From positions 1-64,000 of the forward strand of contig NZ_AVPI01000011.1 of NCBI RefSeq assembly GCF_000768675.1: a DNA stretch of 64,000 bases, read 5' to 3'. Positions 46,049 through 55,173 of the stretch are shown here, one piece after another. This stretch comes from Knoellia flava TL1. GTDB lineage: Bacteria; Actinomycetota; Actinomycetes; Actinomycetales; Dermatophilaceae. The notes under the pieces are model-generated. The model saw only the letters and a list, made by a program, of their open reading frames with translations. It was not told the DNA's origin and made no database searches. Each line of letters opens with the position of its first letter. Positions within the stretch are counted from its first letter, which is position 1. Both the position numbers and the translations under genes were made by a program.

Positions 46049-48438
46049 CGACCCGCCAGTTCGGCTCGCCCGTCCTCCGCAAGGAGGACCCCCGTCTCGT
46101 CACCGGCAACGGGCGCTACCTCGACGACCTGGGGCACACGGCATACGAGGTCGCGTTCGTCCGCAGTCCGCACGCCCACGCGCGCATCGTCGACATCGAC
46201 GTCGACGGCGCGCTCGAGGTGGACGGCGTCGTCGCCGTCTTCACCCATGAGGACCTCGACGGGCCCGCCGCGGACCGGCTGCCGCTGCTCATCCCCCACC
46301 CGAGCATCGTCGCCGGCCGCACCGGCCACGCCCTGGCCAAGGAGGACGTCAACCACGTCGGCGAGGCGGTCGTCATGGTCGTCGCGCGCGACCGCTACCT
46401 CGCCGAGGACGCCGCCCAGCGGATCGTCGTCACCTACGAACCCCTCAGGCCCGTCGTCGGCATCGCCACCTCGCGCGACGGCGACGACCTCGTCCACGAC
46501 GACGCCCCGGGCAACGTCGCCGCCCACCTGCTCCAGGAGGTCGGCAACGTCGAGGTCGCCATGGCCACGGCGCCTCACACCCTCACCCTCGACCTCGAGA
46601 TCGAGCGCAGCGCGTGCATGCCTATGGAGGGCAAGGGCGTTCTCGCACACTGGGACTCGGACGAGCAGCGGATGCGGATCCACTCGTCCACGCAGACGAG
46701 CACAGGTGTGCGAGCCGCCGTCGCCGCGAAGCTCCAGCTCCCCCTCGCGCAGGTCGAGTGCATCGCCCCCGACGTCGGCGGCGGCTTCGGCGTCAAGATC
46801 ATGCACCCGTGGCCCGAGGAGGTCCTCATCCCGTGGGCCGCCCGCCGCCTCGACCACGACGTCAAGTGGACCGAGGACCGGCGCGAGCACTTCACCTCCA
46901 GCGCGCACGAGCGTGGCCAGCTCCAGCAGGTCACCGTCGGGTTCGACGACGACGGACGGCTGCTCGCGCTCGACGTGAGGTTCTGGCACGACAACGGCGC
47001 CTACCTTCCCTACGGCGTCATCGTCCCGATCATCACCGCGACGCAGCTGCTCGGCCCCTACAAGCCCCAGAACTACCGGGTCGAGTTCTGGTCGCTCTAC
47101 ACCAACACCGTTCTCGTGACGCCCTATCGGGGCGCCGGCCGGCCGCAGGGCTGCTTCGCGATGGAGCGGACGATGGACGCCATCGCCGCCGAGCTCGGGC
47201 TCGACCGCACCGAGGTTCGCTCCCGCAACTTCATCCAGCCCGAGGAGATGCCCTACGACCAGGGCCTGCTCTTCCAGGACGGCCGCCCGCTCAAGTACGA
47301 CTCCGGCGACTTCCCCGCCTCGCTCGCCAAGCTCAAGGCGCTCGTGGGCTGGGACGACTTCACGGCATACAGGGAGCAGGCGGAGGCCGAGGGGCGCAAG
47401 GTCGGGCTCGGCATCGGCTGCTACGTCGAGGGCACCGGCGTCGGCCCCTACGAGGGCGGGCACGTCCACGTGGAGACGAGCGGCCGCGTCAACGTCGCGA
47501 CCGGCCTCACCACGCAGGGGCAGGGCCATCAGACGATCCTCGCCCAGATCGTCGCCGACGAGCTCGGCGTCTCGATCGAGGACGTCTACGTCACGACCGG
47601 CGACACGCGCCGGATGCCGTATGCCGTGGGGACGTTCGCGTCGCGCGGCGCCGTCATGTCGGGCAACGCGGTGGCGCTGGCCGCTCGCGCGGTGCGGGCC
47701 AAGGCGCTGCGGATCGCTGCCGACGCGCTCGAGGTGAGCGAGGCCGACCTCCAGATCGAGGAGGGCACGATCAGCGTCAAGGGCGCGCCGCACGCGTCGA
47801 TCGCGCTCTCCACCGTCGCGGTGATGTCGAACCCGCTGCGCTACGCCTTCGACGAGTCGGCCAAGGCGGCCACGCAGTTCGCCGGCGCGTTCGACCCCGA
47901 CAAGCCGCCGGTCGCCGACGAGGACGAGCCCGGGCTCGAGGGCAAGGACTTCTACTCCCCCACGCAGGCGACCTTCGCCAACGGCATGCACGCGGCGATC
48001 GTCGAGACCGACCCCGTCACCGCCGAGATCAGGATCCTGCGCTACTGCGTCATCCACGACTGCGGCACCGTGGTCAACCCGATGATCGTCGAGGGCCAGG
48101 TCCACGGCGGCGTCGCGCAGGGGGTCGGCGGCGCGCTCTACGAGCGGATGGCCTACGACGAGACCGGGCAGCTGCTCAACGCCTCGTTCATGGACTTCCT
48201 CATCCCCTACGCCTCCGAGGTCCCGCACATCGAGACCGACCACCTCGAGACGCCCTCCCCGCTCAACCCGCTCGGCATCAAGGGCGCGGGCGAGGCGGGC
48301 ACGATCCCCGTGAGCGCCGTCATCGCCTCGGCCATCGAGGACGCCGAGGGGTTCCCCATCCGCTCGATGCCGATCAGCCCCACCGAGCTGTGGGACCTGA
48401 GGCGCCAGCACGCACGCACCAACCAGGAGACCGCATGA
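46045..48438 (+). CDS. molybdenum hydroxylase large (molybdopterin) subunit
   Basis: 797-residue catalytic subunit of the xanthine dehydrogenase/CO dehydrogenase large-subunit family. GSPVLRKEDPRLVTGNGRYLDD opens the first domain; DVGGGFGVKIM and GQGHQTILAQIVADELG are cofactor-binding blocks; KGAGEAGTIPVSA holds the catalytic Glu. The active-site loop reads PYRGAGRP, not the AYRCSFR of true CO dehydrogenase, so CO is not the substrate. In this neighbourhood a purine, pyrimidine or other N-heterocycle is likely hydroxylated. The GTG start overlaps the FeS gene (GTGA). Confidence 0.93.
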   Translation: MTTRQFGSPVLRKEDPRLVTGNGRYLDDLGHTAYEVAFVRSPHAHARIVDIDVDGALEVDGVVAVFTHEDLDGPAADRLPLLIPHPSIVAGRTGHALAKEDVNHVGEAVVMVVARDRYLAEDAAQRIVVTYEPLRPVVGIATSRDGDDLVHDDAPGNVAAHLLQEVGNVEVAMATAPHTLTLDLEIERSACMPMEGKGVLAHWDSDEQRMRIHSSTQTSTGVRAAVAAKLQLPLAQVECIAPDVGGGFGVKIMHPWPEEVLIPWAARRLDHDVKWTEDRREHFTSSAHERGQLQQVTVGFDDDGRLLALDVRFWHDNGAYLPYGVIVPIITATQLLGPYKPQNYRVEFWSLYTNTVLVTPYRGAGRPQGCFAMERTMDAIAAELGLDRTEVRSRNFIQPEEMPYDQGLLFQDGRPLKYDSGDFPASLAKLKALVGWDDFTAYREQAEAEGRKVGLGIGCYVEGTGVGPYEGGHVHVETSGRVNVATGLTTQGQGHQTILAQIVADELGVSIEDVYVTTGDTRRMPYAVGTFASRGAVMSGNAVALAARAVRAKALRIAADALEVSEADLQIEEGTISVKGAPHASIALSTVAVMSNPLRYAFDESAKAATQFAGAFDPDKPPVADEDEPGLEGKDFYSPTQATFANGMHAAIVETDPVTAEIRILRYCVIHDCGTVVNPMIVEGQVHGGVAQGVGGALYERMAYDETGQLLNASFMDFLIPYASEVPHIETDHLETPSPLNPLGIKGAGEAGTIPVSAVIASAIEDAEGFPIRSMPISPTELWDLRRQHARTNQETA

Positions 48439-49103
48439 AGATCACCGGCAACGCGACGATGAAGGCGAGCCCCGAGCAGGTGTGGGCCGCGGTCCACGAC
48501 CCGGCCGTCCTCGCCCGGTGCATCCCCGGCTGCCAGTCGCTGCGTGAGCAAGCGCCCGGCCGCTACGCGATGACGGTCGTCGCCGGGGTCGCCGCGATCA
48601 AGGGCTCCTACGACGGCGAGGTCGAGGTCACCGACGTCACCGAGCCGAGTGCCTTCACGATGCGCGCCGAGGGCGCGGGTGCGCCGGGCACCATCGCGAC
48701 GACCGTTGACGTCTCGCTCGCGCCCGGTGAGGGTGGCGGGACGGCCATCGCCTACGAGGCCGACGCCACCGTCGGCGGCCCGGTTGGCGGTGTCGGCCAG
48801 CGCATGCTCGCCGGGGTCGCCCGCAAGATGGCCGGCCAGATGTTCGCCGCGCTCGACGCCGACATCGCCGGCGAGCGCCCCGCCGCCGCACCCGTCGGAG
48901 CGGGTGTCGCTGGCTCCGCGGTCGGCGCCCCGGGTGCCGCGCCCGCGGAGGTGGGCGGCCGGCATACGGCGGTGTATGCCGGGTCCGCGGCTTCCGGCGC
49001 TGGCGCCGGTTCCGGACCGGGTTTCGTCCAGGGCGCCCTCTTCGGAGCGGGCGTCGCCCTCGCCGGCGTCGTCGTCGGCTGGTTGATCGGAGGTCGGCGC
49101 TGA
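48435..49103 (+). CDS. CoxG-like SRPBCC protein with C-terminal membrane anchor
   Basis: 222 residues. The first ~150 form a CoxG SRPBCC domain (MKITGNATMKASPEQVWAAVHD, RCIPGCQSL, GVAAIKGSYDGEVEV). A Gly/Ala-rich linker (about 155-200) is followed by a hydrophobic C-terminal helix (LFGAGVALAGVVVGWLIGG). CoxG proteins anchor and help mature or couple the Mo hydroxylase at the membrane and may bind quinone. The linker contains two GTATGCC-family words in inverted orientation. ATGA overlap with the large subunit; TGATG overlap with the next gene. Confidence 0.88.
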   Translation: MKITGNATMKASPEQVWAAVHDPAVLARCIPGCQSLREQAPGRYAMTVVAGVAAIKGSYDGEVEVTDVTEPSAFTMRAEGAGAPGTIATTVDVSLAPGEGGGTAIAYEADATVGGPVGGVGQRMLAGVARKMAGQMFAALDADIAGERPAAAPVGAGVAGSAVGAPGAAPAEVGGRHTAVYAGSAASGAGAGSGPGFVQGALFGAGVALAGVVVGWLIGGRR

Positions 49104-50035
49104 TGCGTGCGTTCACTGCTGCTGCCATCCAGGTCGCGCCCGTGCGCGGGTCGCTCACCCCGCAGGTCGTCGAGGCCAACATCGAGCGCTGCCTCGACTT
49201 CGTGCGGCGCTGCGTCGCCGAGACCGGGGCCGAGCTCGTCGTCCTGCCGGAGTCCGCGACGACCGGCTTCACGCCCGACTGCTCGGTCGAGGACCTCTGG
49301 GACCTCGTGAGCGAGCTGCCGGGCGCGATGTCGCAGCCCTTCCAGGACCTGGCGGCAGAGCTCGGGATCGTCCTCTGCGTCGGGACCTACGAGCGCGGAC
49401 CCGAGCGCGGGGTGGTCTACAACGCCTCGATCCTCTGCGACACCGACGGCTCGCTGCTCGGTGTCTATCGCAAGACGCACCCGTTCTGCACCGAGGCCGT
49501 CTCCGGCGGCGGCTGGGTCACCCCCGGTGACACGGTCACGGTGTCCGACACCGCACTCGGCCGCATCGGCATGATCATCTGCTTCGACGGCGACTACCCC
49601 GAGCTGTCGCGCATCCAGGCGGTGCAGGGCGCGGAGGTCATCTGCCGCCCCTCGGCGCTGCTGCGCTCGGCGGACATCTGGGAGCTGACGTCGCGGGCAC
49701 GGGCCTACGACAACCACGTCTTCGTCATCGGCGCCAACGCGACCGGCATCGACCCGGCCGGCGTCATCTACTTCGGCAACAGCCACATCGTCACGCCCAA
49801 CGCGACGATCGTCGCCAAGGCGGCCTCTCACGAGGGCTGGGTGTCGGCGCGGCTCGACCCTGAGACGGCGCTCTCGTCGCTCACACCGGGGTCCAACATC
49901 CACCAGGGGTTCGACCACCTGCGCGACCGCAACCTCGACCTCATCCGCGGCCACCGCGAGGAGCTCGAGTCGCCGGCGAAGACGTCGTTCCCGCACGGTG
50001 GCCCCCGCCCCGACCACGTCCCCGAGGGCGACTGA
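49103..50035 (+). CDS. carbon-nitrogen hydrolase (nitrilase superfamily)
   Basis: 310-residue amidase/nitrilase with the Glu-Lys-Cys triad E50 (LPESATTGF), K124 (YRKTHPF) and C160 (MIICFDGDYPE). The family covers aliphatic amidases, N-carbamoyl hydrolases and nitrilases; the position behind a Mo hydroxylase and ahead of HyuA/HyuB suggests a carbamoyl or ring-opened amide, but this is inference. The ATG shares one base with the CoxG-like stop, and a hairpin with CGACTGATTGC ends follows after 7 bases, closing the operon. Confidence 0.88.
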   Translation: MRAFTAAAIQVAPVRGSLTPQVVEANIERCLDFVRRCVAETGAELVVLPESATTGFTPDCSVEDLWDLVSELPGAMSQPFQDLAAELGIVLCVGTYERGPERGVVYNASILCDTDGSLLGVYRKTHPFCTEAVSGGGWVTPGDTVTVSDTALGRIGMIICFDGDYPELSRIQAVQGAEVICRPSALLRSADIWELTSRARAYDNHVFVIGANATGIDPAGVIYFGNSHIVTPNATIVAKAASHEGWVSARLDPETALSSLTPGSNIHQGFDHLRDRNLDLIRGHREELESPAKTSFPHGGPRPDHVPEGD

Positions 50036-50042
50036 CCGACCC

Positions 50043-50115
50043 CGACTGATTGCGCAGGAGCGACGCCAGGGACCCCGGATCCGGGGCCTTCGCGTCGCTC
50101 CTGCGCAATGAGTCG
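50043..50115. terminator. hairpin with CGACTNATTGC ends, copy 4
   Basis: 23-bp arms at 50043-50065 and 50093-50115 with one mismatch, and an inner palindrome CCCCGGATCCGGGG. The ends read CGACTGATTGC and CGACTCATTGC (on the other strand), one base from copies 1-3. It lies 7 bases after the nitrilase-family stop. Confidence 0.7.
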
Positions 50116-50231
50116 TGGGAGGTGCTCCCGGGGACCCGCGGGGCGGTTGGCGGGGTTTGAGGCGATACCCGCGATCCGTTGGCATTCATTGACAAGGCGA
50201 GGCCCCGGCATACCGGGCTTGAATCTCTGCC
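50116..50231 (+). promoter_or_regulatory. promoter region of hyuA
   Basis: TTGACA at 50189-50194 is a perfect -35 hexamer but the expected -10 position is GC-rich. A TTGAAT at 50219-50224, 7 bases before the ATG, resembles the leaderless -10 spacing seen elsewhere. CCCGGCATACCGGG-like palindrome (around 50204-50217) lies between. Weak support for any single promoter. Confidence 0.35.
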
Positions 50232-52331
50232 ATGGCTTCGCGACGCATTCGGATCGGCATCGACACGGGCGGCACGTTCACGGACGTGGTCGCCTTCGAC
50301 GAGGACTCGGGCGACCTCGTCACGACGAAGACGCCGAGCACCCCCAGCAACCCCGCCGACGGTTTCATCAACGGGATCGACAAGGTTCTCGGCCTGCTCG
50401 GCGCGAGCGGGGACGACATCACCGCCGTCTGCCACGGCACGACCGTCGCGACCAACAAGCTTCTCGAGGGCAAGGTCGAGCAGCTCGGCTTCATCACGAC
50501 CGAGGGCTATGAGTTCATGCTCGAGATCGCCCGCCAGGCCGTGCCCGACGGCTACGGCAACTCCTACTTCTGGGTGAAGCCCGCGCGGATCGTCCCCGCG
50601 GACGCCGTGCGCACCGTCGGTGGTCGGTTCGACTTCGAGGGCAACGAGATCCGCGCCTTCGACGAGGAGGGCGCCGTCGCCGCGGCCCGCTGGTTCAAGG
50701 AGCACGGCATCACGACGATCGGCGTCTGCTTCCTGCACTCCTACGCCAACGACGAGCACGAGCTGGGGATGCGCGACATCCTGCGCGAGGAGCACCCCGA
50801 GGCCGTCGTCTCGATCTCGAGCGAGGTGCTGCGCGAGTACCGCGAGTACGAGCGCTCGATGACGACCCTCGTCGACGCCGCGGTCAAGCCCAACGTCAGC
50901 CGCTACGTCACCAACATCCACGAGCGGCTCGACGGCTTCACCCAGGGCTCCGGCCGCGAGATCCCCTTCTACATCATGAAGTCCAACGGCGGCGTCCTCT
51001 CCGCGGACGAGGTCGTGCACCAGCCGATCACGACCGTCCTCTCCGGTCCCGCCGCCGGCGCCCTCGGAGCCGCGCTCATCGCCCAGAAGGCCGGCTTCGA
51101 CAAGATCCTCACCTGCGACGGCGGCGGCACCTCGACCGACGTCTCCGTCGTCCTCGACGGCGAGCCGACGCTCACGACCGAGGGCACGGTGGGCGCCTAC
51201 CCGAGCAAGATCCCGATGATCGACGTCGTCACGGTCGGCGCCGGCGGCGGCTCGATCGCGTGGGTCTCGCCCGAGGGAGCGCTCAAGGTCGGTCCGCACT
51301 CGGCCGGCGCGGACCCGGGACCGCTCTGCTACGCCAAGGGCGGCACCGAGCCCACGATCACCGACGCCCACGTCACCCTCGGCCGCATCCCCCCGCACCT
51401 CCTCGGCGGCGAGATCCCGCTCGACGTCGACGCGGCCCGCGCGGGCATCACCGCGCTCGCCGAGCGACTCGGCCTCGACTTCGAGCGCTGCGCCACCGGC
51501 ATCCTCGAGATCTCGGCGTGGAACCAGGCCAACGCCCTGCGCCAGGTGAGCGTCAAGCGCGGCCTCGACGTCCGTGACTTCATGCTCACGACGTTCGGCG
51601 GCTCCGGCTCGCTGCTCGCCTGCCGCCTCGTCGACATCCTCGACCTCGCCGGTGTCGTCGTCCCGCCGAACCCCGGCAACGTCAGCGCCTTCGGCCTGCT
51701 CACCGTCGACGTGAAGAACGACTACGTCCAGACGCAGGTCGCCAAGCAGACCGCGCTCGACCACGCGGCGATCGAGAAGACCTTCGCCTCGCTCACCGAC
51801 CGCGCCGCGGCCGCCCTCGCCAAGGAGGGCTTCGCGGCCGAGGAGCACCAGTTCACCCGCACGGTGGACCTGCGCTACTTCGGCCAGGCCTACGAGGTGC
51901 GAGTCACCGCACCGGCCGACGCGACCGTCGACGACGCGTATGCCGCCAAGGTCGCCGAGGCGTTCCACGACGAGCACCGCCAGCTCTACGGCTACGACTT
52001 CAGGAACGACCCCAGCCAGCAGGTCGAGTGGGTCAACCTCCGCGTCACCGGGGTCGGCCCGATCACCCGGCCCGAGCTGCGCGAGCTGCCCTCTGCCGAA
52101 GGCGGATCGGCGCAGGAGCGCGCCCACCGGTCCACCCGTCAGGTGTGCTTCGACGCCGAGGACGGCTACGTCGACACCGGTGTCTGGTGGCGCCCCGACC
52201 TCGCCGCCGGCGACGTCGTCACCGGCCCCGCGATCATCGAGGAGTTCGGCTCCACCGTGCCGGTCCACCCCGGCTTCGTCGTCCGCGTCGACACCTACGG
52301 CAACCTCGTCATCACCAAGGAGGACAAGTGA
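50232..52331 (+). CDS. hyuA: HyuA-type hydantoinase/oxoprolinase alpha subunit
   Basis: 699-residue ATP-dependent cyclic-amide hydrolase subunit. The acetate-kinase-like ATP site starts RIGIDTGGTFTDVVAFD (residues 7-23); SNGGVLSADEV, TVLSGPAAGALGAA and LTCDGGGTSTDVSVV follow, and a C-terminal beta domain completes it. Works with HyuB to open five-membered lactam or imide rings such as N-methylhydantoin or 5-oxoproline. The hyuB GTG overlaps its stop (GTGA). Substrate here is unknown; the neighbours suggest a purine or pyrimidine breakdown product. Confidence 0.92.
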   Translation: MASRRIRIGIDTGGTFTDVVAFDEDSGDLVTTKTPSTPSNPADGFINGIDKVLGLLGASGDDITAVCHGTTVATNKLLEGKVEQLGFITTEGYEFMLEIARQAVPDGYGNSYFWVKPARIVPADAVRTVGGRFDFEGNEIRAFDEEGAVAAARWFKEHGITTIGVCFLHSYANDEHELGMRDILREEHPEAVVSISSEVLREYREYERSMTTLVDAAVKPNVSRYVTNIHERLDGFTQGSGREIPFYIMKSNGGVLSADEVVHQPITTVLSGPAAGALGAALIAQKAGFDKILTCDGGGTSTDVSVVLDGEPTLTTEGTVGAYPSKIPMIDVVTVGAGGGSIAWVSPEGALKVGPHSAGADPGPLCYAKGGTEPTITDAHVTLGRIPPHLLGGEIPLDVDAARAGITALAERLGLDFERCATGILEISAWNQANALRQVSVKRGLDVRDFMLTTFGGSGSLLACRLVDILDLAGVVVPPNPGNVSAFGLLTVDVKNDYVQTQVAKQTALDHAAIEKTFASLTDRAAAALAKEGFAAEEHQFTRTVDLRYFGQAYEVRVTAPADATVDDAYAAKVAEAFHDEHRQLYGYDFRNDPSQQVEWVNLRVTGVGPITRPELRELPSAEGGSAQERAHRSTRQVCFDAEDGYVDTGVWWRPDLAAGDVVTGPAIIEEFGSTVPVHPGFVVRVDTYGNLVITKEDK

Positions 52332-54310
52332 GCACCACGGCTCAGGCGCCCCAGGCCCCGTCGGGACCGCCGGTCAACCCGGCCGGCCTGCCCACGGCAT
52401 ACGAGCACGGCAAGCGGCTCACCGACCCCGGCAGCGCCGTCGACCCGATCCTCGTCGAGATCGTGCAGGGCACCCTGGCCAGCGTCGAGATGGAGGTCGA
52501 GACCTCGATCTCCCGGACCTCGCGCTCCCCCATGATCCGCGACGCCCACGACTTCCGCGCAGGCATCCACGACCGCCAGCTGCGCAAGCTCACCGGCCGC
52601 TCCTACAGCGCGCTCGTCCACCCCATCGCGCGTGACTTCCCGCTGGAGGAGATGCGCGAGGGCGACGTCTTCTTCCACAACGACGTCTACGAGTCCGAGG
52701 GCGGCATCGGCCACCTGCCCGACCTCTGCGTCACCGTCCCCGTCTTCCACGACGGTGCAGTCGTCGCGTTCGTCCAGGCCTTCGGCCACCACGACGACAT
52801 CGGCGGCGCCGTCCCCGGGTCGATGCCGAGCAACGCGACGAGCGTCCACGAGGAGGGCCTCTCGGTCCCGCCGATCAAGCTGTGGGACGCCGGCGTGCCC
52901 AACAAGGCCGCGCTGCGCATCATGACGCGCAACTCGCGCATGCCCGACAGCCTCGCCGCCGACCTCGACGCCGAGTGCTCTGCCTGCCTCATGGGCGCCC
53001 GCCGACTCTCGGACCTCTTCGCTCGGTACGGCCGCGACAGCGTCGAGGCCGCGTTCGACGCGATCCTCGACAGCACGACCGAGACCTATCGCCGAGAGAT
53101 CCTGTCGAAGATCCCCGCCGGCACCTACGTCTGGGAGGACTACGCCGAGCACGACGGCGTCGACGAGCCTCAGCTCCACACACAGCGGATCACGCTCACC
53201 AAGGTCGACGACGCCCCGGCCGACCCTGAGACGAACTTCCGCGGCGGCCCGCGCCTCATCGTCGACTTCACCGGCACCGCGCCCCAGGCCAAGGGACCCA
53301 TCAACCACTGCGGCGACTACGTCGGCGGCAACTTCCTCAAGAAGTGGCTCGCCCCGATCCTGCGCAACCTCGCCGACACCCCCGAGCGGATGGCCGAGCT
53401 CGACGTCAACGAGGGCATCGTGCCGCTCATCGAGATGCGCTTCCCCGAGAAGGGCACGCTCCTCACGCCGATCTACCCGGCACCGACCAACGCCCGCACC
53501 TTCGTCATCCTGCGCCTGCTCGGTGTGCTCGCCGGCGTCGTCGCCAAGGCGGTCGACGGCCAGATGCCCGCCGACCAGGAGACGATCCGCTACACCGGCG
53601 TCTACGGCAAGGACCGCGACGGCAACGACTACCTCATGCGCGAGGTCCTCGGAGGCGGCTCCGGTGGCCGCTACTACGCCGACGGCGAGGACACCATCCA
53701 CGTCGTGCCCGACTCGCGCAACCTGCCCACCGAGTTCACCGAGTCGCGCTTCCCGTTCATCGTCGAGCGCCTCGGCCTCGCGGTCGACTCCGGCGGTGCC
53801 GGTCGCTACCGCGGCGGCCTCGGCTACGAGAAGCACATCCGGATGCTCGAGGACGCGCACTTCATGTCGATCGCCGACCGCTCGATCCTCGCCTGCTGGG
53901 GCGTCAAGGGCGGCAAGGCCGGTATGCCGTTCCACGTCACCATCGACGTGGGTGGGCCGGACGAGCGCGTCGTCGAGGCCCTCGCCGACGCTGAGCCGGT
54001 CAAGGCCGGACAGGTCATCCGCATCCGCACTACCGGCGGCGGCGGCTGGGGCGACCCCCTCGACCGTCCCCTCGACGAGGTCGAGCGCGACCTGCGCTGG
54101 GGCAAGGTGTCCCTCGAGGGTGCGCGGACGGCATACGGCGTCGTCGCGTCCGGCGAGAAGGACGTCGTGAGCATCGACGTCGAGGCGAGCGAGGATCTGC
54201 GCGCTCGGATGCGCGAGGAGCGTTCGGACGAGCCGTTCTTCGACCGTGGACCGGGCTACGCGCAGCTCGCGCCGGACGGTGCGACGGCCAGCGAGTTCGA
54301 CTGGATGTGA
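52328..54310 (+). CDS. hyuB: HyuB-type hydantoinase/oxoprolinase beta subunit
   Basis: 660-residue partner of HyuA. DPILVEIVQGTLASVEMEVETSI... begins the conserved core near residue 40; FHNDVYESEGGIGHLPDLCV, AFVQAFGHHDDIGGAVPGSM (metal-binding His-Asp), FTGTAPQAKGPINH and GGGGWGDPLDRP are family blocks. The first ~35 residues are a Pro/Ala-rich extension. GTG is fixed by the four-base overlap with hyuA. The next gene starts 4 bases after its stop. Confidence 0.92.
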   Translation: MSTTAQAPQAPSGPPVNPAGLPTAYEHGKRLTDPGSAVDPILVEIVQGTLASVEMEVETSISRTSRSPMIRDAHDFRAGIHDRQLRKLTGRSYSALVHPIARDFPLEEMREGDVFFHNDVYESEGGIGHLPDLCVTVPVFHDGAVVAFVQAFGHHDDIGGAVPGSMPSNATSVHEEGLSVPPIKLWDAGVPNKAALRIMTRNSRMPDSLAADLDAECSACLMGARRLSDLFARYGRDSVEAAFDAILDSTTETYRREILSKIPAGTYVWEDYAEHDGVDEPQLHTQRITLTKVDDAPADPETNFRGGPRLIVDFTGTAPQAKGPINHCGDYVGGNFLKKWLAPILRNLADTPERMAELDVNEGIVPLIEMRFPEKGTLLTPIYPAPTNARTFVILRLLGVLAGVVAKAVDGQMPADQETIRYTGVYGKDRDGNDYLMREVLGGGSGGRYYADGEDTIHVVPDSRNLPTEFTESRFPFIVERLGLAVDSGGAGRYRGGLGYEKHIRMLEDAHFMSIADRSILACWGVKGGKAGMPFHVTIDVGGPDERVVEALADAEPVKAGQVIRIRTTGGGGWGDPLDRPLDEVERDLRWGKVSLEGARTAYGVVASGEKDVVSIDVEASEDLRARMREERSDEPFFDRGPGYAQLAPDGATASEFDWM

Positions 54311-54314
54311 CGAC

Positions 54315-55169
54315 GTGAGCGAGGTCCTCGTCATCGGTGCGGCCGGCAAGACGGGCCGTGCCGTGACGCGGGCCCTGCTCGCGCGTGGTGTCGTCGTGCG
54401 GGCTGCCGTGCGTCCCGGGTCGACGAGCACGCCGTATGCCGGCGCGTCGGTCCACGTCGTGCCTCTCGACCTCGTGTCGGGAACCGGCCTGCCGGTCGCG
54501 GTGGCGGGTGTCGACGCGGTCTACCACCTCGCGCCTAACGTCCACCCCGACGAGGTGGGCATGGCCCGCCGGGTCGTCGAAGCCGCTGCGGCAGAGGGCA
54601 TCTCGCGCTTCGTCTTCCACTCCGTGCTGCACCCCGACGACGCGTCGATGCCGCACCACGTGCGCAAGGGCGAGGCTGAGCGGGTCGTCCGCGAGGTGCT
54701 GCCGACGGCCACCGTGCTGCGCCCCGCGGCCTACCACCAGAACCTCGTCGACGCGGCCCTCGCGGGGTGCATCTCTGTCCCCTACTCGCTCGACACGCCC
54801 TTCACCAACGTCGACCTCGACGACGTCGCCGAGGTCGCATGGCGGGTGCTCACGGGGCACGGGCACGAGGGGGCGACCCACCAGCTGGCCGGGCCCGAGC
54901 GGCTGTCCGTCCGCGAGATGGCCTCGGTCGCCGGCGAGGTTCTCGGGCGGCCCGTCGAGGCAGTGGTCGTGCCGCTGCGGGAGTGGCTCGAGGGCGCCGG
55001 CGCTCCCCTGCCCGAGCAGGCCCGCGACGACCTGACCGCGATGTTCCGGAGCTATGACCGCGAGGGGCTCGTCGGCGACCCGGCCGCCCTGCGCGCGCTC
55101 CTCGGTCGCGAGCCGCACACCTGGCGTGAGGTCCTCATGCGTGCCGCGTCGGAGCCAGTGGCACCATGA
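54315..55169 (+). CDS. NmrA-like NAD(P)-binding protein
   Basis: 284-residue atypical SDR. EVLVIGAAGKTGRAVTRALL is the nucleotide motif; VDAVYHLAPNVHPDE and FVFHSVLHPD are typical of NmrA/YtfG-like proteins, and there is no YxxxK catalytic motif in the usual place, so it may sense redox state or act as an atypical reductase. GTG at 54315 starts 4 bases after hyuB and 4 bases separate its stop from the deaminase gene, so it belongs to the hyu operon. Confidence 0.82.
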   Translation: MSEVLVIGAAGKTGRAVTRALLARGVVVRAAVRPGSTSTPYAGASVHVVPLDLVSGTGLPVAVAGVDAVYHLAPNVHPDEVGMARRVVEAAAAEGISRFVFHSVLHPDDASMPHHVRKGEAERVVREVLPTATVLRPAAYHQNLVDAALAGCISVPYSLDTPFTNVDLDDVAEVAWRVLTGHGHEGATHQLAGPERLSVREMASVAGEVLGRPVEAVVVPLREWLEGAGAPLPEQARDDLTAMFRSYDREGLVGDPAALRALLGREPHTWREVLMRAASEPVAP

Positions 55170-55173
55170 GCCG

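Noticed and set aside
45970-48411. An 813-codon minus-strand open frame opposite the Mo hydroxylase large subunit
   Set aside because: Codon-shadow artefact of strong GC third-position bias; no recognisable domain.
44637-49103. CO dehydrogenase (coxMSL-G)
   Set aside because: The large subunit has PYRGAGRP where true CO dehydrogenase has the AYRCSFR loop, so a CO-oxidising role is not supported.
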